A stretch of 37,539 nt of DNA from Legionella santicrucis (GTDB lineage Bacteria; Pseudomonadota; Gammaproteobacteria; Legionellales; Legionellaceae), in assembly GCF_001468135.1 (NCBI RefSeq), contig NZ_LNYU01000042.1, positions 1 through 37,539 of the forward strand. The letters run 5' to 3'. Position numbers and translations under genes: made by a program. Positions 1 through 8,859 of the stretch are shown one piece after another. Positions within the stretch are counted from its first letter, which is position 1; every line of letters starts with the position of its first letter. The notes below the pieces were generated by a model. That model saw only the letters and a program-made list of their open reading frames with translations, searched no databases and was not told where the DNA came from.

Positions 1-1
1 C

Positions 2-67
2 ATTGCTTTAAAACGATTGAAAGCTGCCCTTTCTACTAAATATTTGAGAAAAGTGATAGGTTTTTAA
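2..67 (+). CDS. possible 3' end of an upstream gene (partial)
   Basis: One forward frame is open from the window edge to a TAA at 65-67 and encodes about 21 residues rich in Lys, Ala and Leu, ending in KVIGF. The composition is typical of the C-terminal tail of a bacterial protein, but the stretch is too short to name. It could be chance, because the other two frames also close quickly and no terminator follows directly. Bases 68-197 are AT-rich and probably hold the promoter of the next gene. Confidence 0.25.
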   Translation: MALKRLKAALSTKYLRKVIGF

Positions 68-197
68 ACTTTGATGAAATCGCCCTGAAAATATTGCCAC
101 ACTTGTATAGTTCTTAATAAAACCTTAATGTTTCTATATTAAACTTCGGGGTCAAACTTTAACCAAATCATGTCTTATAATAATTTAGGAGTTTTAT

Positions 198-821
198 ATG
201 CCTAAGGCGTTTACCCATTTATGCAAAAATGTTAATTTAAGTTTGTATGACAATACCCTTACTGTTTATTCAAAATCAAAAATGCCCCCAATAAATAATC
301 AGTTGGATCTTCTTATGGTTTTATTGTTTTCTCAAATGGATTGTGTGAGTGCAAAAATCAATGACATGTTTGATATGGACCAAAATGAACTGGGTGTTTA
401 TCGCTTTGTACATCGTGAGGATTCCGATCATGCTTTATATCATCAAGATAATTTGGATATGGATTATAACCACTATCATGCGCAATTTTCGAAAACCATT
501 GATGAAATTAAATTAGAAGATATTTTAGGGATATTAGAGAAGCATACTTTGATTACATCTGAAGAACATACAAGTTTCCTCAAGGCATATCATGAAGCGA
601 ATACTCTTTCTGATGTTCCAAGTTCTAAAAAAGAAGTAGTTAAAGAACAAGAAAAGAGTAATGTAGTTAAGAGTATTACTCCTTCTGAAACCCTTCCTGT
701 GAAAAAGAAAGATGATGAACTTACTTTCGGTGGGTTTAAAAGAGGATTTTTCCTTACTCCATTATCAAAACCAGTTGTGGCAAAGAAAGACGATCAAAAT
801 ACTTTTGCTCTGTACAAGTAA
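198..821 (+). CDS. hypothetical protein, 207 aa
   Basis: I do not recognise this protein. The ATG at 198 follows a good ribosome binding site (AGGAG, about seven bases upstream). Residues 1-135 look globular, with several His/Asp-rich stretches around residues 75-95. Residues 140-207 are Lys/Glu/Ser-rich and probably disordered, with two similar short segments (KKKDDELTF and KKDDQNTF) near the C-terminus. There is no signal peptide or membrane segment. It stands alone, facing the minus-strand pilin operon across a shared hairpin. A soluble N-terminal domain plus a flexible polar tail is common among Legionella Dot/Icm substrates, but there is no acidic E-block, so that assignment is only a possibility. 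Confidence 0.7.
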   Translation: MPKAFTHLCKNVNLSLYDNTLTVYSKSKMPPINNQLDLLMVLLFSQMDCVSAKINDMFDMDQNELGVYRFVHREDSDHALYHQDNLDMDYNHYHAQFSKTIDEIKLEDILGILEKHTLITSEEHTSFLKAYHEANTLSDVPSSKKEVVKEQEKSNVVKSITPSETLPVKKKDDELTFGGFKRGFFLTPLSKPVVAKKDDQNTFALYK

Positions 822-868
822 CTGGTAACCTCATTCTAATGAGTTCCTTTAGTATTTACTCATAATAG

Positions 869-906
869 TTCAACGTGTCTCTCAGTATTATTGAAGACAC
901 GTTGAA
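869..906. terminator. bidirectional hairpin terminator between unknown gene and pilE
   Basis: A perfect 12-bp inverted repeat (869-880 with 895-906, core CAACGTGTCT) with a 14-base loop lies between convergent genes. AT-rich sequence flanks it on both sides, so it can end transcripts from either direction. There is no long T tract. Confidence 0.65.
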
Positions 907-960
907 ATTATAAAATAAGTCTTACTCTTCCTCTTCCGCACTTAGAAATATTAACCATTG

Positions 961-1380
961 TTATGATGGATTCCAACAAATAGTTTGTGCAGTTCCTGAG
1001 GAATCTACTGCAGTTTTTACATTGGCTTGATCCACCCTCATACTCGCACAAGTAGTATCTTCAGTCTGGCTACCTCGTGGTGTTGCTGTAAGGGTATATG
1101 TTGTAGCGCCCAAATTAGTAAGGGTAATACTATAAAATCCTTGTGCAGACGTTTGTGGAAATGAAGGTAAGGATGTGCATGTGTTGTAAGAAAAATTTTG
1201 AGCATAGCAGCGTTCAAGAAAGATTTGATCCTGGGCTAGTGTGGCCAAAGCATCGGAACGTCGTGCTTTTAGCAAAAAACTTACATAATAGGGGTAGGCA
1301 ATAGTAACCAGTATCGCCATAACCACTAAAGCTATCATTAAATCAATTAAGGTAAACCCCTTCCTTCTAGGTTGTTTCAT
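961..1380 (-). CDS. pilE: type IV minor pilin PilE
   Basis: Prepilin-like minor pilin, last gene of the minor pilin operon. With the start at 1380 the leader is MKQPRRKG followed by the mature N-terminus FTLIDLMIAL, a class III signal cut and N-methylated by PilD. The upstream in-frame ATG at 1410 would lie inside pilY1 and give a longer leader; the 1380 ATG has an AGGGA site about seven bases upstream and avoids the overlap, so I prefer it. The globular part carries Cys pairs (CYAQNFSYNTC; TTCASM...TICW) typical of PilE, including the CW near the C-terminus. Position +5 of the mature pilin is Asp (GAT) instead of the nearly invariant Glu. It probably acts in the pilus priming/tip complex with PilV, PilW, PilX and PilY1. 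Confidence 0.9.
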   Translation of the reverse strand: MKQPRRKGFTLIDLMIALVVMAILVTIAYPYYVSFLLKARRSDALATLAQDQIFLERCYAQNFSYNTCTSLPSFPQTSAQGFYSITLTNLGATTYTLTATPRGSQTEDTTCASMRVDQANVKTAVDSSGTAQTICWNPS

Positions 1381-1391
1381 TAAGTAATCCC

Positions 1392-4300
1392 TTATTGCAG
1401 TTGCCACCATCCCGTTCTTCTTCGTGTACTGTTTGGATTAAGTATAGTAGATTGACTTCCATTAGACTGGGTAATCAGCAGAACGATATTATTACCTTGA
1501 TTAGGGCCAACCAAAGTTGCTGCATTAGCAAAGCTATTTGATAATTGAACGCCTACAACACCTGAATAATTATATTGATTATTAGGTGTCCCATTTGCAT
1601 TAACCCCTATAATTTGAGGATTAGTAAATGCTCCCCCAGTTTTGAAATTGAGTTCAAGCAGCATGGACGTAAAGCTCGTACTACATGATTGAGGCGGGGT
1701 ATTTAGGGTGCTAATAAAGGCACCATTAAAAACAGTAGGATTAGTGACTATACGTTGTCCTGAGACGACAAGATCATCATACCAACCGAATTGACTGTAC
1801 CAGTTAATCGGTGTTGATGATGCTGTAACCACGGGTACAGATAGGCCAGAAGTCGATGTTGAAATTAAATTAAGTGTCTGTTGTTGCAGGTTACTGCGTG
1901 TATACGTAACGCTAGTTAATGGTTTATCTAAAACACCGTAGATTGTCTGAGTTTGCGTATTGAGTAAATCGCTGGTTTGCAGTAATTGTCCGGTTCCAAA
2001 TATTACGAATAATCCAGATACACGTGGATAGGCGGGATTAAGAGTCACCACAGGCGCTGTTGTTATTGGTTGTACAGCTCCAGAGGAGTCTTTTGCTTGA
2101 AATAATAAGCGTACTGTCCAATTTGTGGGGTTGGGATCGCTTACATTGACTGACCACATATTCCCTTGTAAATCACCTGCGTAAACATTGGTTATCGGAG
2201 CGCCTTGAAAACCATTTTGGTTTGCTATTGCTACTGATGATAGTCCTTGGGGAAGTGAGCTGTTGCATGCTCCTGGGACCGCATTACACAGATTGATCTT
2301 GCTAATGAGAGCCCCTGTTTGCGGATTAATGGCGTAAAGTACAGAAGTGTTGTTGGGGCTGTTATAACCGTTGCCAAAAAAGACAGCAAAAGTAGCTGGA
2401 TTGGTATTTGCTCCAATTTGTGCAATTTGAGGCTGGCTATAGCTAAGTCCCATATCGCTGTCAGTAAATTCCCACAGTACTTTTTGCGCAAGATTAGTTT
2501 CATTAAGAAAATTATTGGGATTGGTAATATCTAATCCATAAATACTGTTCCCTCCAGCATTTTCCCCTCCTACAAGTAGTGTGTGCCAACTACTGTCTGG
2601 GAATTGTACATCTGCTGTTTGGGGTGAGCCATCGACAAAATAACGATGACTTAGGTTGTAAAGGGGATTGGTAAGATTGTAAAGATTAGCAAATACAGCA
2701 TTAGGGATAAATGCAAAAACTTCATTGCCGGTTGTTGCATTAAAGGCATGTAACATGCCATCGTTAGCTCCTACATAAAGTAGAGGACTACGATTGGCAT
2801 AAGTTTTTGCAAAAGAAAGATAACTGCTGCTCGTATAAGGGGATGAGGGTGCGCCTATATAAATGACTTGGCTATCTATAATATCGCCTAAAATGTGAGA
2901 ACGATTGCGAAAACTTCCGCCATTGCGCATTTCTAAGGAGGTATTGCCACGAAGATATTGTAATCTTTGTTGTCCAAGAGCGTCTGAGGGTTGTAATTCA
3001 GTTTGCTGTGTAGTACTTATATCCGCCCATTCGAAAGGAATCCCCGTATTGGTTGAGGGATTCCAAGTCACTATAAAACGATTTGTGAACCATCCTGATC
3101 CAGATACTAGAGTGTCTAATAAGGGTTGGGCTTGCCAGTTTATTGCGCCTGTTGGTAAGCCAGTTGTAGGATTTAAAGGCATAGCGAGCAAATTTCCAGT
3201 CCAATCCTGGTAAGGTTTATCATTTGAAATGAAGTTTGCTTCATATTCGACACTGTTATTGTTAAGTTGAGTGGAGCTCACTGCTGCAGCTGATGTAGTA
3301 AAAGAGCCATTTTGCACTGAAATCATGATTGCATTGAGATCGTTAACCAGATCGGTTGAGTTCGTTGCTGGGTAGTAATTAGTTGTACCACCGGCTACAG
3401 CCATGGCGGTGAGTGATGCTGCTGCTTGAGGGTTCAATGAGGGGTTAACACCCGCACCAAGCCCTATAATGTAAGTTGGAATTCCTTGTTGTTTTAGTGC
3501 TGCAATCGTACTAATTGCGTCTGTTAACGCTTGGCAGTTAGTGCTTTGCAGAGAACCATCAGGATTAAAAGTAGCTGTAATACCATAGCCTGTAGCAGCG
3601 GCACTGCCTAATGGTGGCCATAACTTACCATTTAGATCTTGGGTAGGGAGACCATCCGAAATTAAAATTACATATTTTTTTTGTGGGCAACCATTACCAC
3701 TGGTATTACCTAAAGAGGAAAGATAAGTTTTTGCTGTGGCCATCAAACCAGCAACAGGTGATTGTACTGCACTGGCTTTAATTTCTTTAGTAGACGTAGC
3801 ATTAGTTTCTGGTTGTAAGTAGGGTGTAAATACTCCAATGGCGTTATTAATGCTGGTTGTTGTTGGATTTGTGCCTGCGGAAGTCATTGGAACCAGTATG
3901 GTTCCTGAAGTCGCAGATTGGCTTCCTGAATAGCCAAAACCACGTTGGGAATATAATACCTGGGGAGAGTATGGAACAAAGCCGGCATTAGTCGGGCTTG
4001 TGCCAAAACCACCAATATTGGGTAGTGATTTCGAATAGGAAATTAACACGCCCCCGTTATTATAATTACTTATTGAGAAATTAGGAGGATAAGGAGTTGC
4101 AGGGCTTGGCCCATTATAAGTCAGAAATATTCCAGGAAAACCACTTCCTGCATACAGGACATCGTTAATTGAAGGGTTGTCGCTGGTCGCTCCTATTTGC
4201 ATGTATGCATTGGAAGAAAGAACCGATGAGCCGTAAAAGCTCCCAATCGAACTGCAATTGCTTTGGATGGTTGAAGAAGCAGAAGTGTAATTGTAACAAG

Positions 4301-4871
4301 GGTTATTTACATAAGTATTGCCAGTAACAGGTGTATTGGTAAACGAAAAATTACTGCCTTGCGGCGACATATAGTATACCCAGGTATTATAAACAGCAAC
4401 GGAACTTGTTTTATAAGTGGCTAATGCAAAATCAGTAGATTGCATATAGGTGTTGATAATGGCTTGTACTCCGGATTTGGCTACATTGAGGCGGCTTGCA
4501 CTATTATCTACAAGTACCCCGTTTTGACTTACTGTATAAAGAGCTTGGCCACTGCTATTTGCTGCTTGTACAGGAGGAGTAAAGCCAGTAGGAACGGTAT
4601 AATTAAGTGGTGAACTTGAGTTTTTGAGTGACGTTAATCCACCAGTGAGGGAGCCTGAACCGGACATAATCGCACCACTTAAATCACCATCCATGGATTG
4701 TGAGTTGCCAATAGCAATTAATACTTGTGGATGAATTGGGCTAGCCATAATTAGAGGTATTTGTGGGATATTTAAAATAGGTGTTGATGCCGCTAACACT
4801 AAAGTTGATACCATAAAAAATAAAAGCGTTTTTAACCCAACTCGAAAAGATTTGCTTCGTGCATGCACCAT
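1392..4871 (-). CDS. pilY1: type IV pilus tip/adhesin protein PilY1
   Basis: PilY1 is the large, exported tip-associated subunit of type IVa pili, needed for pilus assembly and linked to adhesion, twitching and host-cell entry. The 1159-aa length fits. Residues 1-29 form a signal peptide (basic N-region, then hydrophobic core). Residues about 50-520 form a von Willebrand A-like domain: the MIDAS region reads IAIGNSQSMDGD near residue 55, and the strand VILISDGLPTQD lies near residue 400. Residues about 690-1150 form the PilY1 beta-propeller (LLYVGANDGMLHAF, FVDGSPQTADV). The first MIDAS aspartate (DxSxS) appears as Gly55. Low-complexity Ser/Asn/Thr-rich sequence fills the N-terminal half. The gene starts 12 bases after pilX and ends 11 bases before pilE. 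Confidence 0.95.
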   Translation of the reverse strand: MVHARSKSFRVGLKTLLFFMVSTLVLAASTPILNIPQIPLIMASPIHPQVLIAIGNSQSMDGDLSGAIMSGSGSLTGGLTSLKNSSSPLNYTVPTGFTPPVQAANSSGQALYTVSQNGVLVDNSASRLNVAKSGVQAIINTYMQSTDFALATYKTSSVAVYNTWVYYMSPQGSNFSFTNTPVTGNTYVNNPCYNYTSASSTIQSNCSSIGSFYGSSVLSSNAYMQIGATSDNPSINDVLYAGSGFPGIFLTYNGPSPATPYPPNFSISNYNNGGVLISYSKSLPNIGGFGTSPTNAGFVPYSPQVLYSQRGFGYSGSQSATSGTILVPMTSAGTNPTTTSINNAIGVFTPYLQPETNATSTKEIKASAVQSPVAGLMATAKTYLSSLGNTSGNGCPQKKYVILISDGLPTQDLNGKLWPPLGSAAATGYGITATFNPDGSLQSTNCQALTDAISTIAALKQQGIPTYIIGLGAGVNPSLNPQAAASLTAMAVAGGTTNYYPATNSTDLVNDLNAIMISVQNGSFTTSAAAVSSTQLNNNSVEYEANFISNDKPYQDWTGNLLAMPLNPTTGLPTGAINWQAQPLLDTLVSGSGWFTNRFIVTWNPSTNTGIPFEWADISTTQQTELQPSDALGQQRLQYLRGNTSLEMRNGGSFRNRSHILGDIIDSQVIYIGAPSSPYTSSSYLSFAKTYANRSPLLYVGANDGMLHAFNATTGNEVFAFIPNAVFANLYNLTNPLYNLSHRYFVDGSPQTADVQFPDSSWHTLLVGGENAGGNSIYGLDITNPNNFLNETNLAQKVLWEFTDSDMGLSYSQPQIAQIGANTNPATFAVFFGNGYNSPNNTSVLYAINPQTGALISKINLCNAVPGACNSSLPQGLSSVAIANQNGFQGAPITNVYAGDLQGNMWSVNVSDPNPTNWTVRLLFQAKDSSGAVQPITTAPVVTLNPAYPRVSGLFVIFGTGQLLQTSDLLNTQTQTIYGVLDKPLTSVTYTRSNLQQQTLNLISTSTSGLSVPVVTASSTPINWYSQFGWYDDLVVSGQRIVTNPTVFNGAFISTLNTPPQSCSTSFTSMLLELNFKTGGAFTNPQIIGVNANGTPNNQYNYSGVVGVQLSNSFANAATLVGPNQGNNIVLLITQSNGSQSTILNPNSTRRRTGWWQLQ

Positions 4872-4883
4872 AATCCGTTTGAC

Positions 4884-5453
4884 CTATTGTTGTATTTGTA
4901 GTGTATTTTGCAACATGATTACTGCCCCATTGGCACCTACTGAACGTGCGGTAATTCGATAAACATTTGTCGCTTTATTCATATTTTGACCAGGGACGCT
5001 CACTGACGGGAGTTTCTCGATAATATAACTCGCTTGGCTGTTAGTATCTCCTTGAAAACTATTAATTACGGAAGCAGAGTCAGACCAGTTGATTGTAGTC
5101 CATATTGGTGGATCATCCGCGTTTAATATATAGAGTCCGCTATTGTTTTGTAGAAAGTTTGCTGAGGTGTAGGTTCCATTCATGAGTTTATTGATTGCTT
5201 CATTTAGTGCGCCTTCTGTTTTTTCTAAGCTCATTTCTGTATCGGTCGCATTCGCTGCAATTCGAGTTTGGGTGGTATTTAGAGAAACAGTTGCAAGTGC
5301 TAAAACGGTAATCATAATGAGTAGAATCATAGTCAAAAGTAGAATATAACCCTTTTGTTTTTTATGCTTCGGTAGCGTTGATTTTATTGCTATGCAATCA
5401 CAGGACTTTGCTGAAGAAATAGATTTTTTATTAAGTAAAGGAGTTGATTTCAC
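4884..5453 (-). CDS. pilX: type IV minor pilin PilX
   Basis: Minor pilin of the pilus priming complex. The GTG start at 5453 overlaps the TGA stop of pilW (GTGA), implying translational coupling. The leader is unusually long: about 35 residues precede the KKQKG/YILLL cleavage site, and no internal ATG offers a shorter form. The hydrophobic N-terminal helix follows (residues 36-58). Position +5 is Leu rather than Glu; loss of Glu5 is familiar in GspK, the tip pseudopilin of type II secretion, and PilX is usually regarded as its pilus counterpart. The body (residues 70-189) is short. Position in the operon, between pilW and pilY1, supports the name more than sequence does. Confidence 0.85.
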   Translation of the reverse strand: MKSTPLLNKKSISSAKSCDCIAIKSTLPKHKKQKGYILLLTMILLIMITVLALATVSLNTTQTRIAANATDTEMSLEKTEGALNEAINKLMNGTYTSANFLQNNSGLYILNADDPPIWTTINWSDSASVINSFQGDTNSQASYIIEKLPSVSVPGQNMNKATNVYRITARSVGANGAVIMLQNTLQIQQ

Positions 5454-6517
5454 GAGATTGCATTCCTCAAGGCAATATTGATTTCATACACATGGCGAAG
5501 TCGATTATCATTGGGGACATTGACTGTGGTGCCTAACACAGTATATTGGGTTGTATTGGAGATACCAGATGCAATTTGCCCCTCAATTAAAAATCCTATG
5601 CGAACAGCATAAACTTGTGCCCAGTTGGTGACTGCATCAGCGGTGACATACTGAGCAATTGAGCCATCACCGCCAATACCGTATTCTACTTTCATTACTT
5701 CAACCCCAGGCACAAGAGGTTGGATCGTCCATCCGGCACTTGTTAAAATTCCTCGCATCAGCGCACTTTGTCCACCTTGACCTTGACCGACAAAGAAAGC
5801 GGTTTGCTGTAGTGGAATGAATTGAGCTCCTGCTTGGTAACTTACAATAAAAGTAGAAGCCCCATTTGCATATACTCCTGTTCCTGCTGAATGTGAAATA
5901 GTGGTTCCAGTTGCCCCAGTAATTAAAAAGACTAAAGATGTAGCACAATCGGATAAAGCAGCAAACTGTCCTGCAGCAAGAGTAACTCCGCTTGTACTTT
6001 GCACTGTAAAAGAATTATTACTTGAATCTATAGCAGTTACAGAAGCGGGAAAACTAGCTGGAACTGCACTAAGAACGACTAGGGCATCACTACTTTTTTG
6101 AATATTTCCTACTAGTGTGGGATCGAGTGAGGGAGTCCAATCGCCTGCACTGCTACTATTAGCAGCATTACTTTGCGTTATTGTAATGGGGGAGCTATTT
6201 GCATTATACCCCATAATTAGGGTTGGATTGACATTGAGTGAGCCAATAGGATTTGACCCGCCTCCATTTAAATTGGACATTGCGGTACTTATAGAGCCAC
6301 ACCCTAAAAATCCTGCAGATCGAATGATAGGAGTTAATAAATTGGCAATGGCATTTTCTGTATTTTGAATGAGGTTTTGTGAGTTAGTCGTTTTATAAAT
6401 TTGTGTTTGGGTCACATAAATTTCCATGACTGCATAGCTGAGTAAAAGCCCAATAACAATGGCGATCATTAATTCAATTAAAGAAAAGCCATGTGGGTAT
6501 TTTTGATAATTTTTCAT
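5450..6517 (-). CDS. pilW: type IV minor pilin PilW
   Basis: PilW-family minor pilin, 355 aa, the largest pilin of the operon as expected. The leader MKNYQKYPHG is followed by FSLIELMIAIVIGLLLSYAV, a textbook class III site with Glu at +5. The ATG start overlaps the pilV stop by four bases (ATGA), so translation is probably coupled. The C-terminal part carries the PilW-type region ending NDNRLRHVYEINIALRN. It should assemble in the inner membrane with PilV and PilX to form the priming complex that recruits PilY1. Confidence 0.92.
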   Translation of the reverse strand: MKNYQKYPHGFSLIELMIAIVIGLLLSYAVMEIYVTQTQIYKTTNSQNLIQNTENAIANLLTPIIRSAGFLGCGSISTAMSNLNGGGSNPIGSLNVNPTLIMGYNANSSPITITQSNAANSSSAGDWTPSLDPTLVGNIQKSSDALVVLSAVPASFPASVTAIDSSNNSFTVQSTSGVTLAAGQFAALSDCATSLVFLITGATGTTISHSAGTGVYANGASTFIVSYQAGAQFIPLQQTAFFVGQGQGGQSALMRGILTSAGWTIQPLVPGVEVMKVEYGIGGDGSIAQYVTADAVTNWAQVYAVRIGFLIEGQIASGISNTTQYTVLGTTVNVPNDNRLRHVYEINIALRNAIS

Positions 6518-7059
6518 AATTGACTTTGAATACTTAGTTGAACATAGTTAGGATTGGTTGGCACAGGAGTGCTGCTTGCCCCAACTAGATTTATTGCCAA
6601 ACTATCGTCCCATTGGATGGTTACTGTAATAATGGTATTACCTGAGCTTCCTGGTGCAGGAGTCGCTGTGATGGAGCCACTACCATTAGGTAATTTACTT
6701 ACATCGTAAGTGAGCCAATACCAGGTATCATAAGCAGCTAACTGGGGGCTTGAACATGGGGATTGATTACACATTGTTCCTGGTTGTGGGGGAAGGATTG
6801 GTGTGCCCATGCTGTTGATATTAGATATAGTGTAGTTTCCATTAATTGCTGCTTGGTAATTGGCGCGTATTTTATCGAATATGTCATAAACACATTGTAC
6901 TGCCTGTTGTTTCGCATAGCTTGAGTTATTGGCTTTACTCGATAAAATGAGCATACTTGCTATTCCTAACATGCCAATGGCTAAAATTACAAAAGCGACT
7001 AGTACCTCAATTAAGGATAATCCTTTCTGTTGTACTCCTAAATTACTTACATGATGCAT
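6514..7059 (-). CDS. pilV: type IV minor pilin PilV
   Basis: PilV/GspI-like minor pilin. Prepilin site at G13 with mature N-terminus LSLIEVLVAFVILAIGMLGI, Glu at +5, and the MLGIASM segment characteristic of PilV. Residues 60-181 form a small globular domain with a Cys pair (CNQSPCSSP) near residue 100. It starts 12 bases downstream of fimT and overlaps pilW by four bases. Confidence 0.9.
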   Translation of the reverse strand: MHHVSNLGVQQKGLSLIEVLVAFVILAIGMLGIASMLILSSKANNSSYAKQQAVQCVYDIFDKIRANYQAAINGNYTISNINSMGTPILPPQPGTMCNQSPCSSPQLAAYDTWYWLTYDVSKLPNGSGSITATPAPGSSGNTIITVTIQWDDSLAINLVGASSTPVPTNPNYVQLSIQSQL

Positions 7060-7071
7060 TAATATTCTCCA

Positions 7072-7635
7072 TTAAGGGCATGTAAGTGCACTGTTATCCC
7101 AAACAGCTTGGCCAGGGGTGGTGCTTGATTGTACGAATCCAGTTGCTAATACCTCTATGGAACGAGCAAACGCCCCCCCTCTACTGTCACAGAACTTAAA
7201 ATTACCTGATGTCGTTGTCAACCCGTGTGGATCAAAAACCACGCCGGTTACATTGCTTGAAAGCACAGGGTCTGCAGAAAAAAGCTGTTGGCTTTGCAAT
7301 AATGAGTTTGTACCTACAGAAGGTTGAGCGATCACAATCCATCCATTGCTCCAATTTCCACCACATGTTGTCGATTGAGCTATGCCAAAAGGGCATACTA
7401 CAACGTTCATTGACGCACCTAAAGCAGTATTGCGTGCATAATTAAGTGAATTTACAAACATATCTGTTTTAGCAATTAGGCGATTATTCATCAGTAGGGT
7501 ACTCAATGCTGGGACTGCTAGGACTAATAAAATACAAAGAACTAATAACGTGATTAAGAGCTCAATTAATGTGAATCCCAGCTTGTTTTTTATGATGAAT
7601 TTCAAAGTCCTATCCCTGGTTTGAACTAAATCCAT
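7072..7635 (-). CDS. fimT: minor pilin FimT/GspH family
   Basis: First gene of the minor pilin operon. The prepilin leader ends at G20, followed by FTLIELLITLLVLCILLVLA with Glu at +5. The body has the GspH/FimT domain pattern (NNRLIAKTDMFVNSLNYARN, CPFG, GWIVIA, VVFDPHGL, FCDSRGG, C-terminal LTCP). FimT/FimU proteins sit at the pilus tip; FimT of Legionella pneumophila is reported to bind DNA in natural transformation, but whether this copy is that FimT or the FimU-like gene of the minor pilin cluster cannot be told here. The start at 7635 gives a long basic leader; a nearer start is not available as ATG. Confidence 0.85.
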   Translation of the reverse strand: MDLVQTRDRTLKFIIKNKLGFTLIELLITLLVLCILLVLAVPALSTLLMNNRLIAKTDMFVNSLNYARNTALGASMNVVVCPFGIAQSTTCGGNWSNGWIVIAQPSVGTNSLLQSQQLFSADPVLSSNVTGVVFDPHGLTTTSGNFKFCDSRGGAFARSIEVLATGFVQSSTTPGQAVWDNSALTCP

Positions 7636-7702
7636 TTAATATAATGAAATAAAAAGTGTAATATGGAGAAAAGCGTTAATGCAATACTTCCATTAATGTC
7701 AC

Positions 7703-8683
7703 TTAATCCCACTCAACAAAAGTTTCGATATTTTTATCATTGGATATTTGCTGTTGCTGTTTTGTTTGGACTCGAGCAAGTACCTGTGTTCTGGCACATT
7801 GAGTCGGATATTTAAAGGTTTTTAAAGCATTTTCTAAACTGACAAACTCATAACCCTTTTGTTTATACAGATGAATAATATCTGGTAAAACATAAGCATT
7901 TAGCAAATTTGCATGGATTAGTAGAATTTGTGCTTGAGCATTATTATGATGAAATTGATTGTGTTCTTCAGCACGGAGTGTTTGCTGCCAAATAAAATCA
8001 AGATAAAAAGGCTTTAATTCCTCCAGGTATGAACGTCTGTTTATTTCAGAAACTGATAGTAAGCGTTGATTAAAGACAAAATCCTTGGAATCAATGGTTA
8101 TTGGTGCAACTTGATAGTTTTTTTGTGCGAGGTAGCAAAGAATGGCTTCTTTCTTTTTTCCAGAACTCATTGCTAAATAAGGATAACGAAAATATTTAGG
8201 TTCAGTTAAAACGGGTAATAAAATATTATCTGCCTTTTGAATTTCATGAATGTATTCTTTTGTATCCATTTTATTCAAATTAGCGTGATTGAGAGTATGA
8301 TTACCTAATCCAAAACCGGCGTCACGAAACTTGCGTAGTATTTCCCAATTATTTTTACGCACCTCGCTGGCAATGATAAATCCTGTGGCGGGGACTTCCT
8401 CTTTTGTCATTGTTTCGATCATCATATTCAAATGAAAATTTCTATATTCACCAACAAAAGGTAAATCATCTATAGTAATAGATATCATTTTTTTATGAGT
8501 AGATAGTTTCTCTGCTTCTTCTTTTTTTTCATTTAAATGACTATCCTGCATGTTTTGAACATTATTACCCTTGTGCGAAGAATCGTAATTTTCTTCTAAG
8601 GCAATACAAATGCTTGGCAGAGCAACTAAAAAAATAATGATAAATAATAATTTTTTAATAATTAATGTAATTTTCATTCGCAC
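7703..8683 (-). CDS. secreted polysaccharide deacetylase (NodB/CE4 family)
   Basis: Carbohydrate esterase family 4 enzyme, expected to remove acetyl groups from N-acetylated sugars in peptidoglycan or another envelope glycan. A signal peptide covers residues 1-28 (long hydrophobic run, possible cut after CIA). A charged linker follows to residue 65. The NodB motifs are present: TIDDLP (Asp72, Asp73), HTLNH (His129, His133, metal ligands), and RYPYL (Arg166). Compared with the usual TFDDGP, the first motif has Leu for Gly, a variant seen in some family members. The start could be either of two near ATGs (residue 1 or 3). It lies 67 bases upstream of fimT in the same direction, so it could share transcription, although it has no known pilus role. 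Substrate is unknown. Confidence 0.85.
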   Translation of the reverse strand: MRMKITLIIKKLLFIIIFLVALPSICIALEENYDSSHKGNNVQNMQDSHLNEKKEEAEKLSTHKKMISITIDDLPFVGEYRNFHLNMMIETMTKEEVPATGFIIASEVRKNNWEILRKFRDAGFGLGNHTLNHANLNKMDTKEYIHEIQKADNILLPVLTEPKYFRYPYLAMSSGKKKEAILCYLAQKNYQVAPITIDSKDFVFNQRLLSVSEINRRSYLEELKPFYLDFIWQQTLRAEEHNQFHHNNAQAQILLIHANLLNAYVLPDIIHLYKQKGYEFVSLENALKTFKYPTQCARTQVLARVQTKQQQQISNDKNIETFVEWD

Positions 8684-8777
8684 AAACTACAAATAGATTA
8701 GAGAAAACAGCATTGTAGCAAAAATTAAACGAAATGGCTTATCCGAAGTGATATTGTTTATAAATATAAAGTGATAC

Positions 8778-8819
8778 AGATAAAGTAGCAGTCATTTGTA
8801 CTATGTAGCTACTTTATCT
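8778..8819 (-). terminator. hairpin terminator of the 455-aa gene
   Basis: A perfect 12-bp inverted repeat (8778-8789 with 8808-8819, AGATAAAGTAGC) with an 18-base loop lies about 40 bases beyond the stop of the minus-strand gene and upstream of the deacetylase. AT-rich flanks fit a transcription end. Confidence 0.55.
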
Positions 8820-8859
8820 TTGAGAGCTAAGTGCAATTTTATATTTAAAGTTTATAAAA

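Noticed and set aside
2905..3213. Forward open frame of about 100 codons inside pilY1
   Set aside because: Antisense to a well supported gene, with no ribosome binding site and an unlikely amino-acid composition.
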